Assembly (NCBI GenBank): GCA_963971575.1
Contig: OZ020619.1
Span: forward strand, 27,098,800-27,162,799
DNA: 64,000 nucleotides
DNA from: Liopterus haemorrhoidalis
Taxonomy: Eukaryota > Arthropoda > Insecta > Coleoptera > Dytiscidae
Direction: 5' to 3'
The position numbers and the translations under genes were made by a program. The notes under the pieces were generated by a model, which was not told the DNA's origin, did not search any database, and saw nothing but the letters and a program-made list of their open reading frames with translations. Below are positions 45,742-56,435 of the stretch, one piece after another (the stretch's first letter is position 1; the number at the start of each line of letters is the position of its first letter).

Positions 45742-47009
45742 CGAGGGTTACCTTTTATGTATTTATAACGACCACTAGATGGCAATATTGAAACGTGTCA
45801 TTACTATATTCGTAAAATTTGACATTTGTAATTATGAAATCAATGGCAGCTTATGAACTGACCGAGTAGTTTATTGACAGTGAGCGTTTAAAAAAGACAA
45901 AGTTTGTGAAAAATGGATATTACTCGTGAAGGTTTTGGCTGAATGATTTTTTACGATTTTAGTACAGGCCTAACTTAACAACAATGCTTCGTTCAACTTT
46001 TGGTAATGAAACACCATCAGAAAAGTCTGTTTACAATTGGATGGCAGAATTTCGTCGTGGTCGTGCGTGTGTCAGTGATGAATCTCGTGAAGGTCGACTA
46101 AAATCGGTTGTGATTCTAAAAAACATCGATGCTGTGCGCAAAATGATAAAACACGAACGGCATGTGACTTACCATGAGATAGAGGCCTCCTTTGGCATAT
46201 CGCAGACTGCAATACATTCGATTTTGCATGAACATTTAGCTGTGAAAAAGAACTGTTCCCGATGGATTCTGCATAATTTGACCGAAGCTCCAAAAAGGCT
46301 CGTGTTGATTGGTGTAAGGGAATGCTAAAAAAATTCAACCTAGGCACTGAAAAATCTGTATACAACATCATTACAAATGACGAAACTTGGATTAACTCAT
46401 ATGAACTAGAAACTAAGCAAGAATCCACTGTTTGGGTATTCCAAGATGAACCGAAAGCCACAAAAGTTGTTCGTTCACGAAACACTTCCAAGAAAATGAT
46501 CGCTTAGTTTTTCGATTGTACTGGACATGTCGCAACCATTCTTTTAGAGGATCGGATAACAGTTAATGCTGAATGGTATACAACAATTTGTTCATCAGAA
46601 GTCATCGATAAAATCAGGAAAAACAACAAAAAACGTCGCATCATTCATCATCATGACAAATCAAGCTCCCACACAGCACGTCAAACAATTGATTATTTGA
46701 AGAAGAAAAACATCGAATTAATGTCTCATTGCCCGAATTCACATGATTTATCGCATAACGACTTTTTTATGTTCCCCAATGTCAAACAAAAAATGCGTGG
46801 ACAACGATTTTCATTATGTCAAGAAGTTGTTTAAGCCTTCGAAAACCATGTTTTGGTACTCAGAGTGGAAAAATGTTTCGAGAATTGGTTTGAACTCATG
46901 CAACAGTGTATAAATCTTAAACCTGAATATTTTGAAAAGCAATAAAACCGTTTCTTCCAAAAAAATTCTTCTTTCTTAGTTTTTGTAAAAACTTAAAAGG
47001 TAGCCCTTG
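45742..47009 (+). mobile_element. Near full-length mariner with broken transposase
   Basis: Termini CGAGGGTTACCTTTTATGTA and, inverted, CAAGGGCTACCTTTTAAGTT, with TA on both sides (45740-45741 and 47010-47011). The length, 1,268 bp, is typical of mariner. Transposase sequence starts near 45913 (MDITREGFG, then a stop, MIFYDF) and includes SVYNWMAEFRRGRA, VTYHEIEASFGISQTAIHSI, TNDETWINSYEL (first Asp), HHHDKSSSHTA (second Asp) and SHDLSHNDFFMFP (third Asp). At least three stops or frame changes break it. It ends at a TAA near 46945. Confidence 0.9.
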
Positions 47010-47075
47010 TATTTGAGCCAGCATAAGCATATGAATAGACCACCGACTCACAGAGTAGCCACCAGCTGTTTAAGG

Positions 47076-47392
47076 CAGTGTTTCTCAACCAAAAACGCAC
47101 CGCGGACCAGTATAATATATAATTTTCTAACGTGGACCACCAGTAATAATGGTTGGTTAATTTTTTGCAAGAAAACAAATATATTTTATGTGCTACTAAA
47201 TACATGTATTTAATTTGTAGAAAATCATAGAAAATTGACAGATAATAAACAAAATATAAATTATTCAGATTAAAAATGTGCATATTTAAAAAAAAAAAAA
47301 CTGCCAGAAAACCCATATAAAAACTTTCGCGGACCACTAAAATTTTTCTGGGAACCACTGGTGGTCCGCGGACCACCTGTTGAGAAACACTG
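47076..47392. mobile_element. hAT-type MITE, TSD GTTTAAGG
   Basis: CAGTGTTTCTCAACC and GTTGAGAAACACTG termini, with GTTTAAGG at 47068-47075 and 47393-47400. The same family as 19073-19349. Confidence 0.92.
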
Positions 47393-47488
47393 GTTTAAGG
47401 TCTTGATATCGTAGTATAGTCTGAGTGAATATCTGACTAGCATGTGAGTCGAGCGGTCTGGAGTTATTTTGTGAGATGTCGTGTATGC

Positions 47489-48730
47489 TAAGGTGACCAA
47501 CCGTCCTCCTTTTGTAAGGTATGTCCTTCCTTGAAAAGTGTCCTCCTATATGTCCTCCTTCTCGATATTTGTCCTCCTTTTCGTAAATTTTCGTATTCGA
47601 TCGATGCCGAACCGATCCGTTGCAATTATACAGAAAAGAAACAATAACAGATAAGTTTATCAAAGAAGTGCAGAAATTTTACCAAACATGTTTTCAATAT
47701 ATCGAAGAATGGTCTGAAACAAACACCTTGGTAAATAATTGTTTTCAATGGTGTTTTTTTACTTCATCGCAAATAAATTGGACAGATATTGAATCTTGTG
47801 TTGAGTTTTTATCTAAAGAAATGCCAGTAATTATTATTATTATTATTATATTATTTATTTTACATCGGCCTTTATTTCTGCAACGAGGCTAATCGCCGAT
47901 GCCAGGGGGCGAGCTCCTACACCTGGATGAAGGGTGAATGATTGTGAAAATGAGAGTAATGTAAACATATTATTCTCGCCCGAATAATATCACCAACGAA
48001 GCAGGCTCGAACCACAGACCGGACAGTCGTACTGGGTTTCCACCAGTACAAACCGCACGACTAAATGCGCTCGGCCACCACGTTGGCTAAATGCCAGTAA
48101 TTAAAATAGACGACAATTGTCTCTTTGAAGAAATTAGAAGGCTGAATGTATATTTAAATTCTGATAAATTAATACAATGGGAAAATCAACATGTTGCTAA
48201 AATTGCTACAAGATGGGTAGAAATATTCAGCCATTTTAAAAAGGAACATATTCCATATGAAAATTTATTTATTCTTGTTCAATTTACCTTGTGCTGCCCT
48301 GGAACTAATGCAGCAGTTGAGTCGCAAGAGTTTTTTCAATTGCTAATGATTTTTGGAAGTGAGAAATCTAGATTGAATGTTGATACTCTAGCTGCAGCAC
48401 TTGTAGCACCTGCAGCACTTGCAGCACCGTAAAATTCCATATGAAGGATATTTCTTGTTCAGATATTACCAATATATTGTTAGAACATGATACTTTGATA
48501 AAAAATATTCATTTGATTGATAAGTACTCATTTAAATAATAATTCATAATTATAAGTTCTTTTCAACAAAGTTTTTATTTTACATATATCATATATATTT
48601 ATATATAGTGTATTATTGTTGCAAAGAATAAAATACGATATTTCCTTGTGTCCTCCTTTGCATTATATATATTTTTTTACGATATTTCCTTGTGTCGTCC
48701 TTTTCGTTGTAAAAAAAGTTGGTCACCTAA
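47489..48730 (+). mobile_element. hAT element relic with transposase C-terminal fragment
   Basis: Ends TAAGGTGACCAAC and, inverted, TTAGGTGACCAAC, with GTCCTCC-rich subterminal repeats on both sides. The coding remnant (47620-48432 without the SINE) runs through EVQKFYQTCFQYIEEW to CCPGTNAAVESQEF and EKSRLNVDTL, the hAT dimerisation (Dimer_Tnp_hAT) signature. The N-terminal zinc finger and the DDE part are gone. No 8-bp duplication was found. A SINE interrupts the frame at 47833. Confidence 0.72.
47833..48088 (-). repeat. tRNA-Leu/Ser-like SINE, copy 2, TSD AAATGCCAGTAATT
   Basis: A 14-bp target duplication AAATGCCAGTAATT lies at 47819-47832 and 48089-48102. On the minus strand the head has GTGGCCGAGCGC (A box) and GTGGTTCGAGCC (B box), and the tail is (AAT)n next to the left duplication. 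The body matches 20549-20780. Confidence 0.88.
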
Positions 48731-49139
48731 TGGGCCGTATAAATAAAAATAAGCATAACCTTTTACTTGCAAATTATGAAGCAAATCCTCCCAAATATAT
48801 GAATAAAAATGCAGCAAAACCTTCTACTTATGAGTAAGAAGCAAATGCTTTTTTGTTGATCTTTTGCTCAAGACATAAGTAAATGGTTATGGATAAAACA
48901 GACCTTTTACTTTAAATTATAAGTAAATGCTTCGAAAAACATGCATCTATATATTCATATACTCACTTGTGAAAAAGTGTTGTAGTGAACTAATTGCCAT
49001 GACGGATATTGTGCATTTAAGAAATATGAAACATTATAGGCATCGTTCTTCACCACGTCGTACTGACATAAAAGTTAGTTTCGTTTTGAACAGGAGAACA
49101 TGGAGTGTTTAGTTAATAATTTTTAGGTAACTTTTTTTT

Positions 49140-49780
49140 GTTGAGATATCTAGCTGATCTTGGATTTCAAAGAAGTATCGGTGAGTAACTTGGGGTGGAG
49201 CAATCTACAGTATCACTGACTATCTGCAGTGTTGTTGATTAAATAGTTGCACAAGCTGGCAACTGGATTAAATTTCTTACTTCCCAAAATTTATTAGTGG
49301 AGGCGAAAAAAATGTGACAAAGAAAATACCGTTTTCCCACCGCAGTTGATGTCATTGACTGTACACATATAGGGATTGAAAAACCGAAGATCCATGAAGA
49401 TGAATATGTCAATCGTAAAGAAAAACATATGCTAAATATAGGCAATTTGTGATGCCAGTGAAATGTTCACAAGTGTAGGTGTAAAGTGCCCTGAATCCAG
49501 GGCCGGCGCTAAGATTTGCGAGGCCATGTGCGAGAAGAGCAAAAAAAAAAAGTTCCTCATCTCCAAGTGAAGAACATGCGCGGGGCCTGTTGTTGAACCG
49601 CGAGGCCTACTGTTGACCGCGGGGCCATGTGCCGCCGCACATGCTGCACATGCCTCGCGCCGGCCCTGCCTGAATCTGTATATGACTTAACCACCAATAA
49701 AAATAAACTGATATGTCAAACATGGAACTCAGTACAGCACTAGTACAGTTTTGATAGTGTTTTTAGACTAATTTCACAGA
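49140..49780 (+). pseudogene. PIF/Harbinger nuclease fragment
   Basis: Reads, with stops, YLADLGFQRSIGE, VEQSTVS, then FPTAVDVIDCTHIGIEKPKI (conserved DCTHI box with the first catalytic Asp, about 49330-49390) and HEDEYVNRKEKHMLNIG. The next block, VKCPES, is separated from VYD by a hAT MITE (49498-49668). The remainder of the DDE domain is missing. Confidence 0.8.
49498..49668. mobile_element. Small hAT-type MITE, TSD CCTGAATC
   Basis: CAGGGCCGGCGCTAAG and, inverted, CAGGGCCGGCGCGAGG. CCTGAATC is at 49490-49497 and 49669-49676. It contains one minisatellite unit (49530-49570) and AACCGCGAGGCC/GACCGCGGGGCC repeats. Confidence 0.9.
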
Positions 49781-49789
49781 CAAGTTGAC

Positions 49790-51165
49790 AGAAAGAGGTA
49801 GTACGATTTTGATAAATGATTTTCAGGTTTCAACATAAACACATCCTCTTGACCTTTTACTCACCGGTAGAAGCAATGACTTATAAGTAAAAAGTAATCA
49901 TTATTCATATGAAAAGAAGTAAATGCTTTTACTCCGACCTTTTACTCGAAGCAAATGCTTTTACTTCTACCTTATACTTATGAGCATTTACTTCAACTTT
50001 ATTCATACTTTGAAATTCACCATTCTTCATTAATTTTCAGTTTACCTAAGAACAAATTTACTGTGTGCAATTTATTATTATTTTTTTTTTTACAATTTAT
50101 TTTTGCAAAGATTTATTATTATTATTATTACCTGTAATATAATTTTGCTGTACTATTTACCAAAGAATTGTTTTTATTATTTGTTATAATCATTTAAATA
50201 ATTTTCTTGTTCTCTTTACCATGACTTACATATTAGCCTCTTTGTCTATTTTTTTTTAAATTTATAAATAGACCACTGTCTCATTTATGGGACATGAACT
50301 TTTTCGATAATTAACAATTATGTTTTCTTAAATAAATATATGGTCAGTGTTCATTGTTTGTTTTAACTCAATTTCTGCAAAAAAAAAGTATGTGGTATCT
50401 CAGAAAGTTTTTTTTTTTCTCTCTCTCTCTTATGTCTGAAGCGAACGTGTTAATCTGTTTTGTTTTACGGATCACTATTGTGCTAACGGGACAAAGCCCG
50501 GTAATTAAATTCGAATCCTACGCACAACCTAATGCTACCATTTAAATAAGTCGTAACTAATTAGAGAACTCGGGTAATGATGCTGGTTGTTTAATTTGTA
50601 TTCAATTTTAATAATAATAAAATATAAAATTTTATACATCGTTTCGAGCGTGGATCCCCATGGAACTCAGGTTAAATCAGAGCCGGCAAGAGTGTCTTTG
50701 GCTCCCCTGGGCAAGACACAATTCAGCGCCCTCTAAATATAGGTACTTCAATGGAGGTATAAATAAATAGTAAAATAAAATTTTGATACTTGAATTTGAA
50801 TACAAATTTCCAGTTTCTTAAATTTCCTTCTTTGTTCCAAAAATATAAAAATGTATTATATATTTTATTTGTTATATGTGTCACGTTTTCCTTTTCGCAT
50901 TTTGAATTCTTTCTGCCAACATGAAATATGAATTATCTAATCAAACTCGGTTTTCATATCAAGTTAGAAAAACGAAACTCCTGTTTAGTTCCGATTAATC
51001 CAAAGAAATAGACTTTGCCTAACATGCACATTAAATAAAATTATGTAATATAAATAACAAAAATAAATGGCCAAATAACAAACATTAGTTTTGCTTTTTT
51101 ATTTCTTGTTAAAAGTTAAATGTTAAGTATAAAATAATTTCTTGAACCTGCTAAAAATAGGTCCA
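49790..51165. other. AT-rich intergenic sequence
   Basis: CAGAGCCGGCAAGAGTGTCT at 50680 may be a hAT-type MITE left end with no partner. The remainder shows only poly-T and (ATT)n tracts. Confidence 0.4.
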
Positions 51166-51179
51166 TGGTTACCGGTTAG

Positions 51180-51618
51180 CAGGGCCGCAATAAGCTTTTT
51201 TCGGGCCCTGGGCAAGATTTTATAATTGGGCCCACTATATAATACACACTAAAATCCAAGTATAACCTAAAAAGCAAAACAAGGTCCTCATTTCTAAAAT
51301 CCAAATGCTGACCTTAAAAAAAAGGAAGATTCTCACTTCTAAAATCCAATTGATGACCTAAAAAAAGGTTCTAACTTAAAAAATCCGAATTATAACCTAA
51401 ACAAAAAAAGGTCCTTCAAAATTCCAAATTATAACTTTAACAAAAAAAGGTCCTCACTTCTAAAATCCATGTGATAATCTAAAAACAGGTCCTCACTTCT
51501 AAAATCCAAGTGATAATCTAAAAACAAGGTCCTCACTTAAATACAATTATTATGTCAATATTTTCCTTTCTGGGCTCCGGACCTGTGCTCCTGTTGCCCC
51601 TGCCTAGTTTCGGCACTG
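51180..51618. mobile_element. hAT-type MITE, TSD CCGGTTAG
   Basis: CAGGGCCGCAATAAGC and, inverted, CAGTGCCGAAACTAGGC. CCGGTTAG is at 51172-51179 and 51619-51626. The interior has about seven reverse-oriented minisatellite units (51262-51545). Confidence 0.88.
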
Positions 51619-51757
51619 CCGGTTAGTAATAGAAGGTTCAGGTTTAGGTTTTGGTTCACTGACCTTGAAATATAATGGTTCGGTACAGGTTCAGGTTCAC
51701 GAAAAATAAAGGTTTTTCGGGTTTTCGGTTCAGCTTCATATAGCTGGTTCTCTAGGT

Positions 51758-52745
51758 CAGCGCTTCTTAAAGTAGGGGGCCATGGTCATCCCACAAAAGG
51801 GCCGCGAAGAGCACGAATATAACACTTGTTAATTTTTTTATTATTTAAAAAGGATAAGTAGTTTTAACTTTCTTGCTTCATAAATATTATTCTTCATTGC
51901 ACATAGATTATTGAATGCCTGACCGTAAAAAAATATATGTACAAGAGTAGGTCAATAAGTAAGTACTTACAAAACAACAGTGCATCGAACTTTTTCAAGC
52001 CATCCAAAAGGCATTAAAATAGGCATGTTTTTATGATGCCTCCTTCTTCAACGTGAATCTTTTTCCGGCGAGCCATTTCTTCTTGTTTGAAAATAGGAAA
52101 AAGACGCTGGGGGCTAAATTCGAAGCGTAATTCATGCATTTTCGCCATCAACCACACGATTGCGTTTAATCTCCACTGTGGGTAAACGGTATCCATCTTG
52201 CCGATATCTTTTTCATACCGTATTTTTCGTGCAGAACTGAAACCACTGAGCCATGTGATAGCCTCAACTAGTTAGCGCACTTTGACTTGTCGATCAGTCA
52301 AGACGATATCGTGGATTTTGTCAATCAAGTGGACGTCCCAAACAATGATCATCACTTGTGAATGTACGACCATGTTTAAACTCATTCACTCAATTGTAAT
52401 CAGTTTTAAACACTGGTGTAGATGTGCCAAGTGTTTAATCACTGAACGAAACTCGTTTTTTTCCCATTTTTCCAAAATAACAAAAGTTGTTTGTTTCAAT
52501 CGATTGGCTGTAAATTTGAGAGCAGTCTATTGACATATGGTACTTTTCAGAAACAAACTTCTTTCCGATACTACTAGCGCGTTCTCTTAGTTTTTGTAAG
52601 AACTTATTGACCTACCGTCGTATACATGAAACAAAAAATATATTTTTTTTTTATACAATTGGGAGCAAAAAAAAAATAGGTGGGCCGTGGGCTATCGATT
52701 TGTGATGCAGGGGAGCCGCGACATCAAAAAGTTTAAGAAGCACTG
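51758..52745. mobile_element. hAT-type element holding a mariner, TSD CTCTAGGT
   Basis: CAGCGCTTCTTAAAGTAGGG and, inverted, CAGTGCTTCTTAAACTTTTT. CTCTAGGT is at 51750-51757 and 52746-52753. Without the nested mariner (51942-52620) the element is only about 310 bp. Confidence 0.9.
51942..52620 (-). mobile_element. Deleted mariner nested in a hAT element
   Basis: Ends CAAGAGTAGGTCAATAAG and, inverted, CGACGGTAGGTCAATAAG, with TA duplicated (51940-51941 and 52621-52622). On the minus strand, decayed sequence near 52015-52150 reads MAKMHELRFEFSPQ and later KKIHVEE, matching the C-terminal mariner region. An internal deletion leaves 679 bp. Confidence 0.82.
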
Positions 52746-52856
52746 CTCTAGGTAGTACATTGACACATTGGTAGAGATAAGTATAGAGATTCATAAGCTG
52801 CGCTGAATGTAAGTGACTAAACTAATCTGTAAACGTAGTAATATGGTACCAACCTC

Positions 52857-53434
52857 ATAATAGACCGGGAGCTCATGACATTTTTGGTCTCCGATTTCAT
52901 ACAGCATGCCTTTTGGAGGAGAGAATATTTACCCTGTGACAACAAAAAAGGGATGGTACTAAACCCCTGCACGCTTTCCGGTCATAGGGGAAATTGCATT
53001 TCCACTTGCACAAAATTTTTGTGTTTTTCTCTGACTTAATATTGCTTGCCCTTTTGTCAAAAGAAAGTTATAACAAATTTAAAGTTTTTTAATTATAGGC
53101 ATGCTGTATGAAAACGCGGAAAATCATATTTTTTTTATTACAAGATCACATGACCGTTTGAGCCCTTTGGGACCCTCCGAATCGCATGCATATATTTAAA
53201 AGACTTTAAATTTGTTATAACTTTCTTTTGACAAAAGGGCAAGCAATATTAAATCAGAGAAAAGCACAAAAATTTTGTGTTTAAGTAGAAATGCAATTTT
53301 CCCTATGACCGGAAAGCGTGCAGGGGTTTAGTACCATCCCTTTTTTGTTGTCACTGGGTAAATATTCTCTCCTCCAAAAGGCATGCTGTATGAAATCGGA
53401 GACCAAAAACTGTCATGAGCTCCCGGTCTATAAT
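52857..53434. repeat. Long inverted repeat (arms about 230 bp)
   Basis: The left arm 52857-53086 starts ATAATAGACCGGGAGCTCAT. The right arm 53203-53434 is its reverse complement with only a few differences, ending ATGAGCTCCCGGTCTATAAT. The spacer is about 115 bp. No protein coding. A transcript would fold into a long double-stranded stem. Confidence 0.9.
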
Positions 53435-53582
53435 TACCGTAGTAGCTCAATGATTCATGGCACAAATTTCAAGTATTGTGTTGTTTCAATATATATATTT
53501 TTTTAATTGCTTAAGTCATATATTGCGTAACTCGGGGAGCGTCTATACTTACATGCTACACCTAAGTACATAGTACAGCGTA

Positions 53583-54655
53583 AGAGGGATCACATTCGCT
53601 TCCGATTGGCGGACAAAATTATAGTTCCCAAGCCCCACATAAAATATGTAGGGATCATTTTCAGCGCAAACGGCTCATTCGCGGAACACCTTAAGACGGC
53701 GGCCAACCAGGCGGAAAAAAGAGCTGGAAAGCTACGACGATTGATGCCGAACGTTGGAGGCCCCAACTGGGGCAAAAGGAAGGTTTAGCTGGGGACAGTT
53801 AATTCAACTTTGTTGTACGGAGCTTCTATTTGGTGTGGAAAGCTGGGATATGGCAAGTACAACAACTTATACGAGTAAGCTCAACGCCATGCGTTAATAG
53901 GTGTAGCCTCGGCTTACCGCACTGTGTCGACTACGGCCCTGCAAGTGGTGACAAGAACCCTCCCTCTGCGACTCCTTGCAGAGGAAAGGCGACAGATATA
54001 AGAGGCAGGAGGGGGATCAGGGGGTGAGAAACGCTGCCAGAACGCATTCGGTGGAGAAATGGCAGGAGGAGTGGTCCAGGAATCAGGACAAAGGGCAATG
54101 GATAAAAAAGCTCATCCACAACATACTATAGTGCCTGACCTACAAGTTCAGGAACATGAATTACTATATCACGCAAGACGGCCCATGCAAGACGGCCCTG
54201 ACGGCCCATGGGTCTTTTAGGTCCTTCACCCTGAGAATTGGGAAGGACCAGGACGATGACTATACCTACTGCGGCGCAGTCGACACAGTCGAACGTACAC
54301 TATTCGTATGCGGGAGAAGGACTGCAGAAAGATTGCGAGCATACATGACAGGAGAGAACCTGACACCCGTCAACATGGTCCAGGTTATGCGGCACTCCAG
54401 GGAAAACTGCGAAATGGTGCGGCAGATGCTGTCAGCCATTATGAAGAGGAAGGAGACAGACGAACGAGAAAGACAGAATAGGGGAATGAGAGGGTAGGTT
54501 GAGCTAGTCTGTTACCTCCAAGATGAAAATCACCACAGGTTCCTTGGTGGAAAAAAAAGGGGCAAGCAGGGTTTTTAGTCGGTAGGCCAATTGAAGGAGA
54601 TTCCGACACTACCAGATTGATGTCTATAAAAGATTTTCTCTGAATAAAAAAAAAG
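53583..54655 (+). pseudogene. R1/LOA-type LINE 3' fragment with A tail
   Basis: KPHIKYVGIIFSANGSFAEH, then AANQAEKRAGKLRRLMPNVG and GPNWGKRK are typical of the region after RT in R1/LOA-like LINEs. Several stops and frame changes follow. A late frame reads EHELLYHARR..., then CREKDCR-type Cys-rich remnants. The 3' UTR carries GGTTTTTAGTCGGTAGGCC and ends in a short A run at 54646-54654. Confidence 0.8.
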
Positions 54656-55349
54656 TACATAAGTCATAATTCTATGATCTTCTGGCGCCCCCATCTTGTG
54701 GCGCCCTTAGGTCACCTAGACTTGCGTAATGGTAAAAGCGGCCCTAGTTTAAGTACCCTGCTTATAAAGAATACTTGTTTATATCTACGAAATCCTAAAA
54801 AAATATATATTTATGAATATATGTAGGTACATACATTTATGATAAATATCATAAACAAATTTTATTGTTAATATCAAAAGTGATTAGAATCGTGCGTGAA
54901 ACAAAACACGTTCTCGTATAATGTTTTATAGCTTAAATATTACAAACTTATCAAACTCATATTTGATCAGTTGTACTTACTTACACCAGTTGAGATAAGG
55001 AAATAAACAAATCCAATACTTATATTTATTTACTATTTTTCACTCAATTAACGGTAAATAAAAATTACTAAACAGTAAACAAACTTGATTTTTTGTATAA
55101 AATTCTGGATAATCCCAAACAACAAATTAATCCATAAAAAAACATGATAAATGCCGTAACCTGCGGCAACCACATGATATTTTCGCCAATTGATTTTTCA
55201 AGTCACGTGTAGAAGTGAAAATGCATATATTAAGTTACATCAAGCTATTATGAATGCTCAGACATATAATGGATTGTCAGCTGATTACAGTAGCCTCTTA
55301 TCATATCCAATAGAGATGGACTTAGTTAGAACATGGCGTATTTGAGATC

Positions 55350-55383
55350 TCAGTTATTCACGGTGAGTGTACGAGAGCGGTCG
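55350..55383 (+). promoter_or_regulatory. Candidate Inr plus DPE core promoter
   Basis: TCAGTT at 55350-55355 fits the arthropod initiator TCAKTY. GGTCG occupies exactly +28 to +32 from its A (55379-55383) and fits the DPE consensus RGWYV at all five positions. No TATA box is visible at -30. Confidence 0.45.
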
Positions 55384-55666
55384 TGTTGCGCTGCGCGGTT
55401 AAACTTAATCAAACTCAATCAAAACTACGGAAGTTTCATTATTTTAAATGTATTTTGTTTAAATTTAATATAAAGTTCTACTGTAATTGTAATTTTTTTC
55501 GGTTTATTTTGTGATAAATATGCGACTCAGAAACTGTAGTTAATAAAATTGTTAATTATGATTGTTAGTGATTGAACTATTTGGATTGTTGTGATAATAG
55601 TGACTAGTGAATTAAACATGATTGGGGTTCAGTTTTTTAGTTTTGGGACAAGTGGGTGCAGCAAAA
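55352..55666 (+). other. Candidate first exon of an unknown downstream transcript
   Basis: A GC-richer start (GAGCGGTCGTGTTGCGCTGC) follows the Inr/DPE pair, then an AT-rich leader. Short upstream frames beginning ATG at about 55448 and 55519 end quickly. The ATG at 55618 is open for 16 codons (MIGVQFFSFGTSGCSK) and runs into AAA/GTAAGT (donor at 55667). This looks like a 5' UTR exon whose next exon is beyond the window or unrecognised. No second exon could be joined. Confidence 0.35.
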
Positions 55667-56054
55667 GTAAGTATTATATTTTAATAATTTAATTAATTCC
55701 ATTGTTAACTTTATTGTTTACTAGCCGACGTTTCCGAACTTCGTTCGTTCTCTGTTATATACATTTTTGCTGTAACGGAAATAATAAGTGAGAAATTTAT
55801 AGCCCCCAAGTTCCCCAAAGTCCTCAAACATACATCGTATTAAAAAAATATGTAGAACAAACAATTTTTTTTATTTCAAACATTGTTTCAAAATTGTTAT
55901 ATATTAAATATTGAGTGAGATTTTAAGTTTTTTAATAGTCGCTGCCGCCGTAATTCATCAAATGTTCGTCAAACTGAAAAAATGCACGAAACAAAATAAA
56001 TATGTTCTATTATTTAACATTTTTGTGTCATATACGTTTTTGTTGTTAAGTCAG

Positions 56055-56432
56055 CAGGACTGGTCTTTTTCATGAAGGGCTATATATATTTGGGGGCTCT
56101 AATAATATCCCAACAATACAAAATCAAATCATCTTTTCACAAAAAATTCGCTTCTGAGAGTTGGATGCGGAATTTCAGAAAATCACCTGTAGAGCGAGTG
56201 CAGAAAGTTTTTCTGGGGGCCCCTATAAAGTTTGCCCCGGTGTATTACAGCCGCTGCACTCCCTATATGGCCAGCCTTGGATACTACTATTAAAATTATT
56301 ATTATTTTTTTTTTATAAAAATAAATATGCTCTGTTCCTGGCACAAAATCTACAAAATTATTTAAATACATGCCATTTTGGGTCCCCATAAGTTGAGGGG
56401 GCACTCATCACTTGCACTCCTCACCGGCCCTG
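56055..56432. mobile_element. hAT-type MITE, TSD TAAGTCAG (right copy split)
   Basis: CAGGACTGGTC at the left and ACCGGCCCTG at the right. The left duplication is TAAGTCAG at 56047-56054. The right duplication is TAA (56433-56435) plus GTCAG (57253-57257), separated by a later MITE that duplicated TAA. Confidence 0.78.
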
Positions 56433-56435
56433 TAA

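Noticed and set aside
54156..54497. Host gene on the + strand (113 codons)
   Set aside because: It lies in the broken 3' part of an R1/LOA-type LINE and its frame disagrees with the upstream remnant.
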